Assembly (NCBI GenBank): GCA_000827495.1
Contig: KN817562.1
Location: forward strand, 49,037-113,036
DNA from: Hypholoma sublateritium FD-334 SS-4
Lineage: Eukaryota; Basidiomycota; Agaricomycetes; Agaricales; Strophariaceae
Length of the DNA stretch: 64,000 nt
Direction: 5' to 3'
Shown: positions 31,905 through 45,315 of the stretch, piece by piece
How the letters are laid out: the number at the start of each line of letters is the position of its first letter
Numbering within the stretch: the first letter of the stretch is position 1
The notes under the pieces: model-generated
Database searches by the model: none
Seen by the model: only the letters and a program-made list of their open reading frames with translations
Told to the model about the DNA's origin: nothing
Made by a program: the position numbers and the translations under genes

Positions 31905-34900
31905 CATAGCTGACATGGCTCTGATGTACAGGTGCCCCGAGTACCTCACAAGGCTGTGCGACACGCATCGGGCCCGCTGAACCTAGTGTGATCCCCCTTC
32001 GTACATGCCGCTGCGAGTAGCACCGTCACAATCTCCTCCCTCGCCGCCTCATTCATTCATCAGTTCCCTGTGTCACGGTACACGCGCGAATCCCCTCCCA
32101 AGACCTCTCCTATCCTGCCGTGCCGTGCGGCGTATGCCTCCCCCCCTGGCCCACGCCTCAGCCGACCGTCGCACACTCCGTCCCTCGCTCAACGCTGTCG
32201 CTCCCCATCGCTCCCCCGCTCGCATCGCTGCCAACTCCCCACCTCATCTAGTCGTGCCCGCGCGCCGTACACATCCCCGCCGATGTGCACCCTTATTCGG
32301 TCTTCCAGCCCTCTAGCAGCGCTGCAGACGCGCTGTCCCGCTCCCCAACCCGGCCGTTCCCGGTACGGTGACACGCGCCATTACTTTCTCCGCGCTCGAG
32401 TCCACCCCTCGCCTCCTCCCCTCTCGTTCCCGCCTCTCAGGACTTATCCCTTCCATGCACGGCTTCGTCTTCGCGTCGCAGTGCGCACCCCCGTCCATCC
32501 GCTACCGCGCCATCGCTCCCACGCATCCATATCCGCCCACGCACCGCAAGTTCAACTCCCTCCGCTGCCGATTCACTACACGAGTTGCACATCCGCGCCG
32601 GCCCGCTCCTGGTCGCTCCGACACGCGCATCGTCCATCCCCGGTCACCCCTAGATCTGCCTCGACGTGTGTTTTCGGTGCGGTGCGCGCCGCCCACTCTT
32701 CCACTCGGCTTCTCTGATACGCGCCTATCCCCAGTAGCGCGCCGCGCAACATGAGAAGGGCGGACAATGCTGGGCGGCGTTCGCGCGCGTGTTCACGGTC
32801 GGGCGCTGGATGCTTGTATATGTGGGGCCCTTCGCTGCGTGTGCGTGGCGCGCAGTGATTGATTGATCACTGTCGACACGCTCGTCGCATGCAGTGCGCT
32901 ATGCACATACCGGACTCGGCGCATTACTGAGTGGTTCACTGCGGCGCGACGCGACCGCCTGCTATGTATTGTCGTGCGGCCCCAGCCGCGTCGGTGTGCG
33001 TAAACAGACACACGCTGCCTGATGAGTCTCGTTGGAGGACGCTCCGGGGGCCAGAGCGGGTTGGCTCGGCGGAGACGGAGAGGGAGGAGATGGCCATTCC
33101 CCGCGCACCGCCTGGATCTCGTCCTCGTCCTCGCGCGCGCGCGTTTCCGTACGACAGTCTATCTAATCTGATCCGCACCGCCACTGCACTGCCACATTGT
33201 CGACGCGGCCCGCGACGCGTCATCGTTAGCGAACACGCCGCGCACTGCTCCGTCGCGCCTTCGCCGAATCGATATCGCACGCTTCCCGCTGGCCCCCTTT
33301 CCGCGGAGCTCTGCTCTCCCCTCCGCGACACGCATCGCGCTTTTCGTGTATGGTTGAGGAGCTGCGCTGTTCTCTCAGGAAGATCTCTCCCGACGCGCGC
33401 CATATCCAGCTGCTCCCTGCGCCCCCGCCTCCATCGGACTGCGCTCGATTCCGGCACCCACAGACCGCACCCCCTTCCCCGCTCTCGTCCTCGTTTCCCC
33501 GCCTCTATCGCGTCACCCCTGCGCCTCCCATCTCCGCCGGCACACGCCGTCGCTTAACACGATTCGTCCCCTCTGGTCGTGGTCGTGCCTTTCCCGCTGC
33601 CTCAGCGACTGCCTCAGATGTGCGCCCTGCCGACACCGCGCGCTCTCGCACGCGGCGCATACAGGCGTCTTTCCCCGGGTAGAGCTGCGCGGCGTGGATG
33701 AGCTGCACTTTGGTATTGCCCGAGCGAAAGGCCTCTGCGCGCCCCCGCGCCCTTATCGCCTGCCGACGCGCTCCCGCGAGTCCGCCGTCCGGACGCGCGG
33801 CGCCGTGGGTGCGCCTCTGAGCGCCAAATTTCGTGGGGGTAATGGGGCGGTGCGTACCGCACGCGAGCGGCCGCGCGCAGCGTCATAGCGCTGTAACCCA
33901 CCGGCGCTGGGAGGCGCGTGGCGGCGTGTTTCCATTCTCAACGTGACATATACTGACTTTCCGGGCGACGTGATGGGAACCTCCCCCCGCCGCGCGAGGT
34001 CGCCACGACCCCTCCGATATGGGCACACGTCCTACTAGTACCCCCGTCCCGCCCGTGGGGCATTCTCCGCTCTGTCGACTGTCGCGCTCTCCTCCTCTAC
34101 CTGGCGCGTCTGGCGGTACTGTGCGTCGCTCTCCCAGACAATGAACCGGATTGACCTTTGCGTATCCTACCGCACTGTGCCCTATTTCGTTGGTGGATGT
34201 TTCACCGCGCTGGGCGCGGTATGCTGCGTCCATCGAGGTACACCTAAGAACCTGTAGATTAGTGGCTGATACCACTTTCAAGTCTCGCGTCCTGCGCCGA
34301 AGCATCTCAGAATGACTTTAAACTTTCTCCCTAGGGTGGTTACATTTTACTAGTGCGCTATGTTCACTCGTCCTCGACTTCCCTCTTGTTTGAATCGCGC
34401 ATGCAAGCCGTAGTCCGGTGTTGTTGCAACCCACAGAAAAGCACCCCGATCTCTTCCGCCTTTGGTACGAAATATACCTCATTCCTGAATCGTCCCCGTG
34501 TGCTGTCTCGTGGCAACGCATGAGAGCGTCGACTTAGGCTGGGTAGAATCTGCTCCTACCACATACGGCTCCCATCTCAGACGGGGCGTTTTCAAGTGTA
34601 TCATCATCGCACACCGCGACGCGGGAGCCGCGCATACGCAATTTTCTAAATTCAGAATCGTGCTGGGGTCTTGAAATTGCAATCAACAATATCCCGGAAT
34701 AAAAACTCGTATATGACACGTTACTGCGCGGGATACCTGGTGCAGGGTCATCTCGCCCACTTCACGGCATAGCTTACATTAAAATAAATATGTTTATATC
34801 TTCGTGGTCCTGGTGACCTTGCATTTGAACGCTTCCTCCCACCTGACTAATAGTCGGCGAAATACGCGGACAACGCGCAGCGAACTTCCACCCGTTCGGT

Positions 34901-34920
34901 CTCGCACCGCAATATTGTTG
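31905..34920. other. GC-rich, C-biased noncoding stretch
   Basis: From about 32.0 to 33.7 kb the plus strand is strongly C-rich, giving long Pro/Ser/Arg frames (for example 32070-32717 and 32931-33557) that overlap each other and the minus strand; none shows a domain. It may be the body of the repeat copy starting at 31570. After 34.2 kb the sequence returns to normal composition without a gene. Confidence 0.45.
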
Positions 34921-34993
34921 GTATTTGACAGGCACTGGCAAGCTATGCGTGGGTAACTGATGGTAACGCATATGTATCCCCTACATTATATAG
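34921..34993 (+). promoter_or_regulatory. Promoter of NACHT gene D: conserved block and TATA box
   Basis: TTTGACAGGCACTGGCAAGC (34924-34943) followed by a CGTGGGT stretch is repeated almost exactly before gene F and more loosely before gene E. A TATATAG box is at 34987-34993, 40 bases before the start codon. Confidence 0.55.
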
Positions 34994-35032
34994 TAGACCC
35001 AACATCATCGTCATCCCGCCTGCCTTGCCTCC

Positions 35033-36972
35033 ATGCCAGCGGTACAGTCCGCTGAAGCTGTTCATCGACTGGAGCTCTCCCCCGCCGTTGAGTTCTTCAG
35101 CAATGCCGACCACCCCGTGATAAATGGAGGCAGCTTCACGGTCGTCAACAACTTACCAAGTATGCATAGTTGACAATGGCACATACAACATGCTTACCAC
35201 CAAATTTCTCAGCTCGCAAGGACGGATTTCAAATACTCCAGGAGCACGTAGCCCCCTCAGCCTTTCACAATTCCAAACAGCGCGTCGACCCGCCGCGCTG
35301 TCACCCACGCACTCGGGAGGCTGTGCTCGACGAGCTGTTCGACTGGATTGTGGGGGCGGTACCGCGCCAGGCGTGGATCGCATGGCTTAACGGTGCCGCA
35401 GGGGCGGGGAAGTCTGCAATATGCCAGTCCATCGCGGAGATGTGCATCCTGCGCGGAGTCAAGGTGGCGAGCTTTTTCTTCTTCCGCACCGACGACACGC
35501 GAAACACAGGCGATCCAGTCGTGGCGACTCTCGCGTACCAGATAATCCAGCTCTTCCCAGAGACCAAAGAATTTATCACGCAGTCCATCGAGTCGCACCC
35601 GCTGATCTTCGAGCAGACATTCGCGACACAGCTGGACGTGCTCATTATGACTCCCATCCGCCATCTCCTGATCTCGGATCATAGTTTAGCCCTTCTGCTC
35701 ATCATCGACGGAATCGACGAGTGCACGGGCGACAGCACTCAGGTCGACCTCATTCGCACATTTGCGAAGCTGCTCCAGCACAGAGACCTCCCACTTGCTA
35801 TCCTCTTTGGCAGCCGCCGCGAAAGGCAACTCCAGATGGCCTTTAACGCACAGGAGATGGACCGCATCCTCAAGCAGGTGCCGCTTGACAACAACTACCA
35901 GGCGGCGGCGGACATACGGCGCTTTCTCGGCGAGTGCTTCGAGATCATCAAGCGGACCCACCCGCGGCGCAGGCGCCTTGACCCAGCGTGGCCCGTCACA
36001 GATCATGTGCAGCAGATCGTCGACAAGTCGTCCGGGCAGTTTATATATGCGTCTGTTGTGATCAAATTCGTTTCCATGCCGTCCTCAAATCCGTTGACAC
36101 AGCTGGACATCGTGCATGGACTGCGCCCAGCCGGGCGCGCGACGCCCTTCGCGGAGCTCGACGCGCTGTACCGCCAGATTTTTTCACAGGTGAAAGAAAT
36201 TACAACAGCCCTCGGGATACTTTCATACGCCATACTAGGGTCTTTTACCTACTTGCGCACCATAGCATATTTCTTTAACATCACGGAAGATGACGTGGAG
36301 AGTATACTGGCGCCGCTAACTTCTGTTCTATTCTGCGATACGGAGCAGGACGAGATTGTTTTTCACCACGCATCTCTTCCCGATTTTTTGAGGGACAAGG
36401 AGCGATCACAGGAGTACTGCATCTCTGAAATGGGTACCGATCTATCCAAGTTATGGTTCAAAAACGCGGCCTGCAATCGCCTCAATGACTTATGGGAAGG
36501 TAAGTCGCCTCTTCAGAGGAAAATGTTTATGAATTGCTCATTACCTATTGCCCTGTACCAGAGCAGAAAAATATGGAATTGGATGTGTTCCTTCGCTGCG
36601 CAAAAGCCACCTCCGATCTACGTGCGTTGATGTTGAAATACACTCCCCTCCAGACCCCTCTGGCGTACAGCTTGCCACATTGGCCGAAATCAGTGCTGGA
36701 TGAGATTCGAAAAATGGTATGTGCTCCGTTATCTAATAGGGAATATGAGACATGATCGTTTGTAGGACTTCGGCGATAATGGGGAAGTCTACCGCACCCT
36801 TTCTGACCGTATGGTTCGATATGTGACGAAAGAGCACCCCCATAATCTTTCGGAAATCGCAAAAGAGTTTACCACGCTGAACACAGAAGAACCGGTATCT
36901 ACAGAAGACATCTCCACTCCCGTGAAATCACCGATACGGACAAGGTTCAAAATGTGGCTCAAGCGGCGATAG
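35033..36972 (+). CDS. NACHT protein D (minimal NLR), best-preserved member
   Basis: Exons 35033-35159, 35213-36499, 36562-36716 and 36766-36972 give 591 codons. Residues 20-41 hold the motif (EFFSNADHP, then INGGSFTVVN). Exon 2 encodes KDGFQILQEHV, AFHNSKQRVDPPRCH, Walker A GAAGAGKS (103-110), FFFFRTDDTRN, Walker B LLLIIDGIDEC (about 203-213), sensor LFGSRRE and HHASLPDFL (427-435). Known NACHT proteins use this module as a nucleotide-dependent oligomerisation switch. Exon 3 gives a helical linker (LDVFLRCAKATSDLRAL). Exon 4 starts DFGDNGEVYRTL and ends RTRFKMWLKRR, a basic amphipathic tail. There is no sensor repeat domain. It is the first of four co-oriented paralogues (D-G). The start codon directly precedes the family's usual MPxx opening. 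Confidence 0.93.
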
Positions 36973-39417
36973 CAGCATGAACTTTTGAACATTGATATCA
37001 AAATATGTATAAGTAGACCGCCTTCGTCTCATCCCCTCTCAAACGACTTTTACCCGTGCGGAATCATACACATAATTTCTTTTCCCTCCTACATACCATC
37101 TATGACCATAGATTGGCTGCATTTTTTTGGCGTAGACAAAACACCGCTAGCCACACGCGCAACGCCGGGCCTCGCCGGCGTTCAGCGTATCACATGGATT
37201 AGGCGCCCGTCCGGCACGGCGGCAGCGCCCATGAGCATTTGGGCAACTTTCGCATCCCATCTATTTGGTTTATATCAGAAAAGCGCCCAATATGCGTGCA
37301 TAAAAGGCGTATTTTTGAGATTCTATTACACGGGGCTATGGAATCCTTGTCTCACCCGCGTGCACGCCGAAGCTCTATGTGACAGCAAACTGAGCAGTAC
37401 ATTTCGGCCTGAGAATATAGTGCGGGCCGGGTTGATCTGAAATCATCAACTTACGTGGCTTTCCTTTCGACGCTTGCCTTGACGCCGCCTCCAACCAACC
37501 TCGAACGGCGATCTCAGAATACCTGCAAACACAAGTTCTCCTTCCATCCGCTGCGTTTCCTTCTGCCACCGCGCGTCACGCATTCCGCCTCTACCCTGCG
37601 GCGCTCCCCTCGCCCTAGCTACTCACTCCCATGCATATCTGCTGTCGCTCTGCACGCGCTTGCGTCCTGACATATGTAGCTGGCACGTTTGTGGTGCGTA
37701 CGCATTCCAATGGACCTCTATTACTGTACCGCACTCATCTCCCTCCCTCTCTGTAGAGGCACCAACCGAATCACGTCAACTGAAATGTGGGCGGACGGCA
37801 TACACAGCCCTGTGGCCGTCCTCCCATCAATAATCCAGGCTCGAACGCTAGCTGTACTCCGCAGAAAAACTGTCCCCCTGGCTGTCTTCATCACCCACTT
37901 CCAATGGCGTTACATGATGCACGCGCGTTCGCCTTCCCGAAGCTAACTTGTTCAGCCGTTCCCACACGGCATGCGCCTCTCCCCCAGACCGCGCCCTACC
38001 TTCGCACCGCGGAGGACACGCCTCCATCCATGCGCTTCTAGCAGTACTCCCATTGCGCACCGCGTCCTCTCGCAGCGCAGAAGACGCCCCTCTCGACCCC
38101 AGCTCCCACCCCTGTCGCTACACATCGCGCCGCTGCTTGACATCGCCCCCCTTGGATCTACCGTCTAGTCGTATCCCGCAGAGCGTGCCCGTTACCTTCT
38201 CTCGCCCCTTCACGCGCCCTTCTATGTACCGCGCTCCACCTGCACTACGACGCTCTCGCGCCGCCCCACGTACACTTGTCCATTTACCAATGCAACTGCC
38301 CGCTTGCCTTGACGGTTCCCGGGCCCCGTCTCGCCGTTTGTCCTCATCACCACGCCAACGCACGCTCCCTGCCCCGAATCGTCTATCTATAAGCTCTCTA
38401 TAAGCTCTCTGCGGCATCAATTTCAGACCGCGCGACGCGCAGGGCCAGAAGGAGAGATTATACAGTAGGCGGGGGATACGACGAAGTAGAACACGGCGTG
38501 GGGTGATGGACCCAGCGGAACATGGGAAAGACGCGGAGGGCGGCTTGCTCGCTACTGTGGCACTCTGGCCGCCTGCGCGCGCATCTTCTGCGGGTGCGTG
38601 CACACGCGCGCGTGATATTTGGTGTTTTTCTGCAAGGACGTGCGTCGCGCGCGGTATCCATTAGACCCGCGACGCCCGTGCCCGCCGCCTCCTCGCCCAC
38701 CCCAGTCGCCCATACCACACCGCCTCCACGCGCGTCTCGGCGCGATCTGTCGCCGGGTCCGCGTGTTCTTTTCCGTTGTACGGCGCCTTCGGCGATAGCA
38801 GTTCCTGCGCCTCTGACGGTGTACCACGGCACTGCTCGCGCTAGACCCGTTCGCGCGGGGCACCAGGATGCCTTGGCCTCATTTTCTAGTTCGTCAACGC
38901 TCGAAGGCGCGAGCGGACTGCCGGGAAGCGCAGAGCGGGTCTTTCTGGCATTATGTCTTGTTCGTACTCAGGCCGATAGAACGCGTACAGGAACGTGGAC
39001 GATGTTTAGCGGGAAGAATGGCGTGGTGCGTACTGCGCGCGTGAATCAGCGCGCTGGGCCCTTCGTCGATGGTCGGAGCTACATACATGGGTGCGTGGCT
39101 ATCATCTGAATGCGATCTACTAGGTCGTGCACATGCGCACAGCCTCGGCACGCGTGTGATGTCGTCCCACTGCACACCTGGCGTTCTTTTGTTTCCCGGG
39201 AAGAGCAGACATTGGAACCTCGCCACAAACCGTGCGGAAGATTCTCGTGCAATTATGTACATCTTCCGCGAAATGTATCTTCGCCTCGTACCAATTGGAT
39301 TCTTGTAGGTCATACATGATTTCATTTCTATATCGTTGGAACAATTTGGTGAGAGAGAGTGATTTGCACAACAAATTTGATCACAGCGTTATTATTGGTA
39401 TCTACTTAGAAGCTGTG
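36973..39417. other. Spacer between NACHT genes D and E
   Basis: About 2.4 kb without a supported gene. The first 460 bases contain an open frame (36985-37440) lacking any domain. From 37.9 to 39.1 kb the sequence is GC-rich, like the repeat-laden regions at 32 and 48 kb. Confidence 0.45.
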
Positions 39418-39451
39418 ATACTTGGCAAGCACTGCTGAGTTACTCACGGGC
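39418..39451 (+). promoter_or_regulatory. Promoter block of NACHT gene E
   Basis: ACTTGGCAAGCACTGCTGAG and TTACTCACGGG resemble the blocks before genes D and F, at a similar distance (about 120 bases) from the start codon. It is the least well preserved of the three. A 13-base direct repeat (GTAGGTGGGTGTG) lies just downstream. Confidence 0.4.
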
Positions 39452-39541
39452 CATGGGGTACATATACAGGTAGGTGGGTGTGGTAGGTGGGTGTGAATCC
39501 TCCGCCTCCCACAAATCCTATTACCTGCATTCCCCGCCTTC

Positions 39542-41428
39542 ATGCCAGTCTTTTCTAAGCCTGCTCACCAACCGGAGCTCAACCGGCATGGCGTTGAATT
39601 CTTTAGCCATGCCAACCATACCGTCGTAAATGGAGGCAGCTTCATGAGCGTCAACTACTCAACAAGTAAGCACCGCTGATGAGGAGCTATGCAGCATGCT
39701 GATCCCAAAGTTTCTCCACTCACGCAGCGCAGAACAGCGGATTTGAGATACTCCAGGAGCACGTTTCTCCCGCGGCCTTCCACAACTCCAAGCAGCGCGT
39801 CGACCCGCCGCGCTGCCACGCGAACACACGGGAGGCCGTATTGGATGAGCTGCTCGACTGGATTGTGGGGAACGTGCAGCGAGAGGCGTGGATTGCGTGG
39901 TTTAACGGCGCCGCGGGTGCTGGAAAGTCTGCAATCTGTCAGTCCATCGCAGAAATATGCATCCAGCGGGGCATCAAGGTCGCGAGCTTTTTCTTCTTCC
40001 GCGCCGACAACACGCGAAACACGATTGATCCGCTAGTGGCTACGCTTGCGTACCAAATTATCCAGCTACTTCCAGATACGAAGACGCATATCGTTGAAGC
40101 CATTGAAGGGAACCCTCTGATATTTGAGCAATCATTTGAAGCACAGCTCGACACGCTTATTGTGCGGCCACTTTGCCTGCTTCAAGTGTCCGATCCTGCT
40201 CTGCAACTGCTTCTCATAATCGATGGGGTGGATGAATGCAACGGAGAAAATACGCAGATGAATCTCATACGTACCCTCGAAAAGTTCCTCAGCACGAAAA
40301 ATCGCCCTTTCATTGTTCTCTTCAGCAGCCGATGCGAAAATCACATACAAATGGCTTTCAACTCCCGCGGCATGAATGGGATCTTGACCCAGCTTCCACT
40401 GGATGACAATTACCAGTCAGAAGAGGACATCCTCTGTTTCCTGAATGATAGCTTCGACGAGATAAAGCAAACACATCCATTTGGGAAGAGCCTTGATGAT
40501 CACTGGCCTCTGCCGGCACACGTCGACGAAATTGTGGAAAAATCATCGGGGCAGTTCATATATGCCTCGGTGGTGATTGGTTTCATATCCAATCCCTCTT
40601 CCAACCCATCCGTTCGATTGGACATTATCCGGGGACTACGTCCGTCTGGAAGGCTTACGCCATTTGCTCAACTCGACGCACTGTATCGGCATATATTATC
40701 GCAAGCAGACGATATCTCCATAACTCTGGAATTCCTAGCTTATCTTATTTTCACAAAGCAGAACCTTTGCAAGACTTTGGATTTCTTTGACTTTGAAGAT
40801 GCTGACGCACAGAGTATCTCGGCCCCTCTGGCATCTGTCGTCTCCTGCGATCTAGTGGCATATGAGATCAAATTTCGCCATGCCTCCCTTCCAGACTTCC
40901 TCCGTGACGAAGGGCGTTCGAGAGAGTACTGCATCAACACATTGTACACTCCTTTATCCATCCGATGGTTCAAAAGAGCGGAGTCCGGGTACTTCGGAGG
41001 ACTCTCACAACGTTAGCATGGATCACACATTAATTATTATTATCTGACGTTGTTTGATGAAAGTCATGCAAAATGTTGACATCCTGGTTCTGCTGGGGCA
41101 CGCTGAAGCTACGGCCGAGTTATACGAAAGCCTGATCACTTATACGCCCTCAAAGCACCAGTCAGCGTACACATTTCCTACATTCCCGCAATGCTTTTTA
41201 ACCGCAATCCATAATATGGTAAGCATGATCCCTTTTATACCTACATCAGAAGGCTCAGCGGAGTTTCATCACGCGTAGGACTTTGGCGATAGTGGGACAG
41301 CATACCGTGGCCTGCTAAACACAATTGTGCGCTACGTCGTAGAGGACTTTCCCAGGGCCCTGTTATCCATCGAGGAAACGCATGATGTTTCCCAGATACT
41401 GGCTGAGTTGGCTGACAAGGAAGGATGA
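39542..41428 (+). CDS. NACHT protein E (minimal NLR)
   Basis: Exons 39542-39665, 39728-41011, 41064-41218 and 41279-41428 give 570 codons. The motif is EFFSHANHT with VNGGSFMSVN. Walker A is at about 102-109, preceded by AWFNGAAG; Walker B LLLIIDGVDEC; the sensor is FSSRCE, where most siblings have FGSRRE; then RHASLPDFL. The second intron uses the rare donor GTTAGC, placed there because it gives the family's phase and an exon 3 of exactly 155 bases. Exon 3 begins MQNVDILVLLGHAEATAELY, diverged from the LRAL type. Exon 4 (DFGDSGTAYRGLL) ends early, without the basic Trp tail. Its closest relative is gene H on the opposite strand: both have SDPALxLLLIIDGVDECNG, INTxxTPLxIRWFK and a GTTAGC donor. 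Confidence 0.88.
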
Positions 41429-43286
41429 TCTGAGTTTCACTCCCATCGACACCGGCTGCTCGCCTGATGGAAGAGGGTATGGGGCCCACCCATTACTTCA
41501 AACTTCGCTCGTACTTACTAGGAAGTAGAATTACGTACCTACACTTCGTAGTGTAGAACTACCGTATTTCGTATCAGCTTTGGAAGCGGCGTGATGGAAG
41601 CGCGAGGGTCAGGAAAGCAAACACTGTGCGGGAATTTGGTGAGAATAACTATGGGCGGTGCACTCATGACGTCATGAGATCCAGCGTGTCAACCGATTAC
41701 GTGGCCTCCAGCACGGTCTGCTCGCCTCCACCGCCATGCACTGCACCCTCATTCAGGTGCGCCTTGCGCTCAACTCCTTCGTATGATTGATTCACCACTG
41801 CGGGCCACACCTGACTCCCTCGCAACTCCCTCTTTCGCCCCCCCCCCCTCATGCGCACATCTACCTGCCACACCGACCTGTCTACGAAGCTACGATATCG
41901 CGCGCCTTCGCGAGCTTTTTACGTTCGCTACATCTTCGAGGCGCTCCACATTCCTCTCTACGCTGTATATTTGGGTGCACGATGCTCCCCGCTTCATTTG
42001 GTCGCAGTGTTTAAACTCGCCTGACGGCTACACGCGCAGCGGCTGCCCAGCAATCAAGATGAATCTGTGTGCGTGCGCTCAGCACAGATGTCCGCTACAC
42101 ACATTACCAACTGATATATATGCTACACAGGTCTCTTCCTACGCTAGAACAGCTGTGTGACGCCGCCAACACGTTTATTTTCCCCGTCTCTCACCGACGC
42201 TGCAAGCACCACCGCAGACTCCCCTCCTCTCTACACATTTCCTCCCGACAGTGTCCTGATGCGTGTACATACGCGCCACCGCCTCCTCCAGCTTTCTCTC
42301 TCGCACACTCGGGCCATACAACGCCTTTGGAATCTGGCGTTGTGCTCGCCGGGTGCTTCGATTCTGGATATCTGCACTGCCTGCTTCGACCGTCCGCTAT
42401 CTGTCAAAGCAAATCGTTTAAAGCGCTCTGTACCACCTGGACGGCGAAGCTACCCGATTTTGGCTTTTTTTTCACCCGTGAGGTGTTTCGCTTGTGTGTG
42501 GGTCTTATCAATTTGGCTGCTCTTGATCTTCTCGCAGCTGGCATTTTCACAACTCACTATGAAGGGTACTCGACCCGTCCCCGATGGAGAAGTGCAACTG
42601 CGATATTTCGGCCTTGTATTTTGCCGTTTTATCTGTGCTCATCGCCTTGTTTTCCCAAGGAGAACAGCTGCAAGCGTACCACCGTTGTGCAGGGCAACAC
42701 GCCGCGCTAGCTCATCCTAGGCCTTCGAGTGTTTCGGCTGATTGAGAACGCATGCGATCCTCCGATGTTTCGCTTGCTACGTTTCGCTACGATGTCCGAT
42801 TGGGTACAATAGCATTCAAGTGCGGCGCTTCGAAGCCGTATTCAGCGCACATTAAATAGTCGAGTGGCAATGTATGTACAATCGCTAGTTCCGATATAGC
42901 CAATGCACACGCGTATATTGATAGCCTCTGAACGATTTGCTCAGTTCGAAGACAATGTATTTCGATACTGTGCCCGCTAGCGACCTGCTCAACGGATCAC
43001 TAATCAACGTCGATGTCATGGGACAATTAATTGTTGAATCGCATCAACGCAAACGTAAATGATGAAAAGTTTGTCTCTGTTAACTGTCAAATCGACTCCT
43101 GTGACATCTAGAGTATGTAATGTTCAATTGGAACTTTCTGTTTCGCAAGCCACCTTCAGGCGACTTGACAACGAACCGCCCGACTTGAAGCTTAGCTTGA
43201 CAGTTCATTAATACATTGTACATCGTGTGAATTAAAAACAAACGCAGTTGTTCTTTACATAGCACTGCGCTATGAAGATACATTGA
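41429..43286. other. Spacer between NACHT genes E and F with a partial repeat copy
   Basis: TGACGTCA at 41667-41674 and GATTACGTGGCCT at 41695-41707 mark a plus-strand piece of the GC-rich repeat family. Frames at 42069-42720 overlap one another and have no domain. The last 500 bases are of normal composition and noncoding. Confidence 0.5.
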
Positions 43287-43323
43287 AATTTGACAGGCAC
43301 TGCCGGGCTACCCACGGGTTCCA
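43287..43323 (+). promoter_or_regulatory. Promoter block of NACHT gene F
   Basis: TTTGACAGGCACTGCCGGGC (from 43289) followed by TACCCACGGGTT matches the block upstream of gene D and lies about 100 bases before the start codon. Confidence 0.5.
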
Positions 43324-43385
43324 TACATAGAGTAGGCCAGACGTAACCTTCGTCTGGAATTCCGCTGCTTGCTTTTTTCACCGAT

Positions 43386-45315
43386 ATGCCAGCATTTTCC
43401 AAGCCTCTTGGTCAACCAAACTTCTCCCAACATACGGCCGAATTCTTCAGCAACGCACACCATTCCATAATAAACGGAGGAAACTTCACGAGCATCAATA
43501 ACTCAACAGGTATGCATAGCCGATACCGACGCACGGAATGCGCTGACCCCCGAGTTCCTCAGCTCATAGCGATGGCTTTCGACTGCTCCAGGAGCGCGTT
43601 GCTACGGCGGCCTTCCACAATTCTAAACAGCGCGTCGACCCGCCGCGCTGCCACGCGCACACGCGGGAAGCCGTGCTGGAGGAACTTTTCGACTGGATTG
43701 TGGGGAACGTACCGCGCGAAGCGTGGATCGCATGGCTCAGCGGCGCTGCGGGTGCAGGGAAATCAGCGATATGCCAGTCCATCGCGGAGATTTGCATCCA
43801 GCGAGGAGTGAAGGTGGCGAGTTTCTTTTTCTTCCGCACCGATGACACGCGGAACACGATCGACCCCGTCGTCGCGACGCTCGCATATCAGGTCATCCAG
43901 CTCCTTCCGGAGACAAAAGACATCATAATACAGGCCATCGAATCGCACCCCTTGATCTTTGAGCAGACGTTCGAAACACAGCTCGATGTGCTCATTGTGA
44001 CCCCCATCCGCCGGCTCCATGCATCCGACCCGAGCTTGGCGCTGCTGCTTATCATCGACGGTATCGACGAGTGCGCTGACAAGCGCACGCAGATGGACCT
44101 CATTCACACATTCGGGAAGCTGCTCAGGAACAGAGACCTCCCGCTCACCATCCTCTTCGGCAGCCGCCGAGAAAGCCATCTCCAGATGGCCTTCAACCGA
44201 AAGGAAGTCGCCGGCGTCCTCAAGCAGCTGCTGCTCGACGACAACTACCACGCCGACGATGACATCCGGAAGTTCCTACTCGACCAGTTCGACGACATCA
44301 AGCAGACCCACCCGCAGCGCAAGCGCCTTGGGTCGGCGTGGCCCGCGGCGGAGCATGTGCAGCAGATCGTCGAGAAGTCGTCCGGGCAGTTCATATACGC
44401 CTCCGTCGTTGTCAAATTTGTCTTCACTCCGTCTTCGAATCCGTCGACACAGCTGGATATCATTCGCGGACTGCGCCCCGTCGGGCGCGCGACACCCTTC
44501 GCGGAGCTCGATGCACTGTACCGCCATATCTTTTCACAGGTGGATGATATCCCGCGTATGCTTAAATTCCTTGCGTACTCCATACTTGGGTGGTGTGACA
44601 TCTTGGATAGAATGCTGTATTTCTTTGACATTGCAGAAGAGGACATAGAGAGTATGTTCGCCCCGTTGACATCTGTTGTGCACCACGACACGAAGACGAA
44701 CGAGATCAGGTTTTACCACGCATCTCTCACCGACTTTCTACAGGACAAGGAAAGATCACAGGAGCTCTGCACAGCTGACATGGGTGCTGACCTCGCCATA
44801 TTGTGGTTTCAAAATGCGGCCTCTGGTCGTTTCAAAGAAGAGCCAAAAGGTAAGTAACCATTACACAGAATAATATGAAGTATTCGCTTATTGCATTGGT
44901 TTTAAGACCGAGTGATGCTAAGTTTCGATTTGCACAAATTCCTCTCCTGCGCAAAACCCGCTCCCGAGTTGCGTGCGCTAATTATGGACTACACGCCCTA
45001 CCAAGTCTGCCGTTCATACATATCCTACTTTATCCAGTTAAACATCTTGCGTTTTGTCCGCGAAGTGGTAACTATCACATTCTCTGTACTAAACAATACG
45101 TGTTTGACGCACTACTATTGCAGGACTTCGGCGACAACGGGGAAGCCTCCCACACCCTGGATCTCTCCGTGATCCGACATTTGATAGATTTTAGCCCCCT
45201 GTGGTTGATAGATCTGCGCGTGGATCAGTCTGCGTTCACCGAAGAGCTGGGCCGTCCATTAATTACGTTCATTCCAAAGTCGGTGTATATAGAGCCTGCC
45301 GGATCCAGGAAGTAA
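43386..45315 (+). CDS. NACHT protein F (minimal NLR)
   Basis: Exons 43386-43509, 43563-44849, 44907-45067 and 45124-45315 give 587 codons. The N-terminal motif is the closest to the family consensus: EFFSNAHHS then INGGNFTSIN. Walker A GAAGAGKS near 102, FFFFRTDDTRN, Walker B LLLIIDGIDEC, sensor LFGSRRE. The post-NACHT box reads YHASLTDFL. Exon 3 is 161 bases, two codons longer than the norm, and its C-terminal half (YISYFIQLNILRFVREV) is more hydrophobic than in siblings. Exon 4 starts DFGDNGEASHTLD but then diverges completely and ends without the basic Trp tail, so this copy may have lost its C-terminal function. It is near-identical to D through most of exon 2, indicating a recent duplication or gene conversion. 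Confidence 0.9.

Noticed and set aside
32070..33557. Long Pro/Ser/Arg-rich frames on the plus strand
   Set aside because: They follow the C-rich composition, overlap other frames on both strands and contain no domain, so chance is the simpler explanation.
36985..37440. 151-codon frame just after NACHT gene D
   Set aside because: No homology seen and it begins within the 3' region of D; probably chance.
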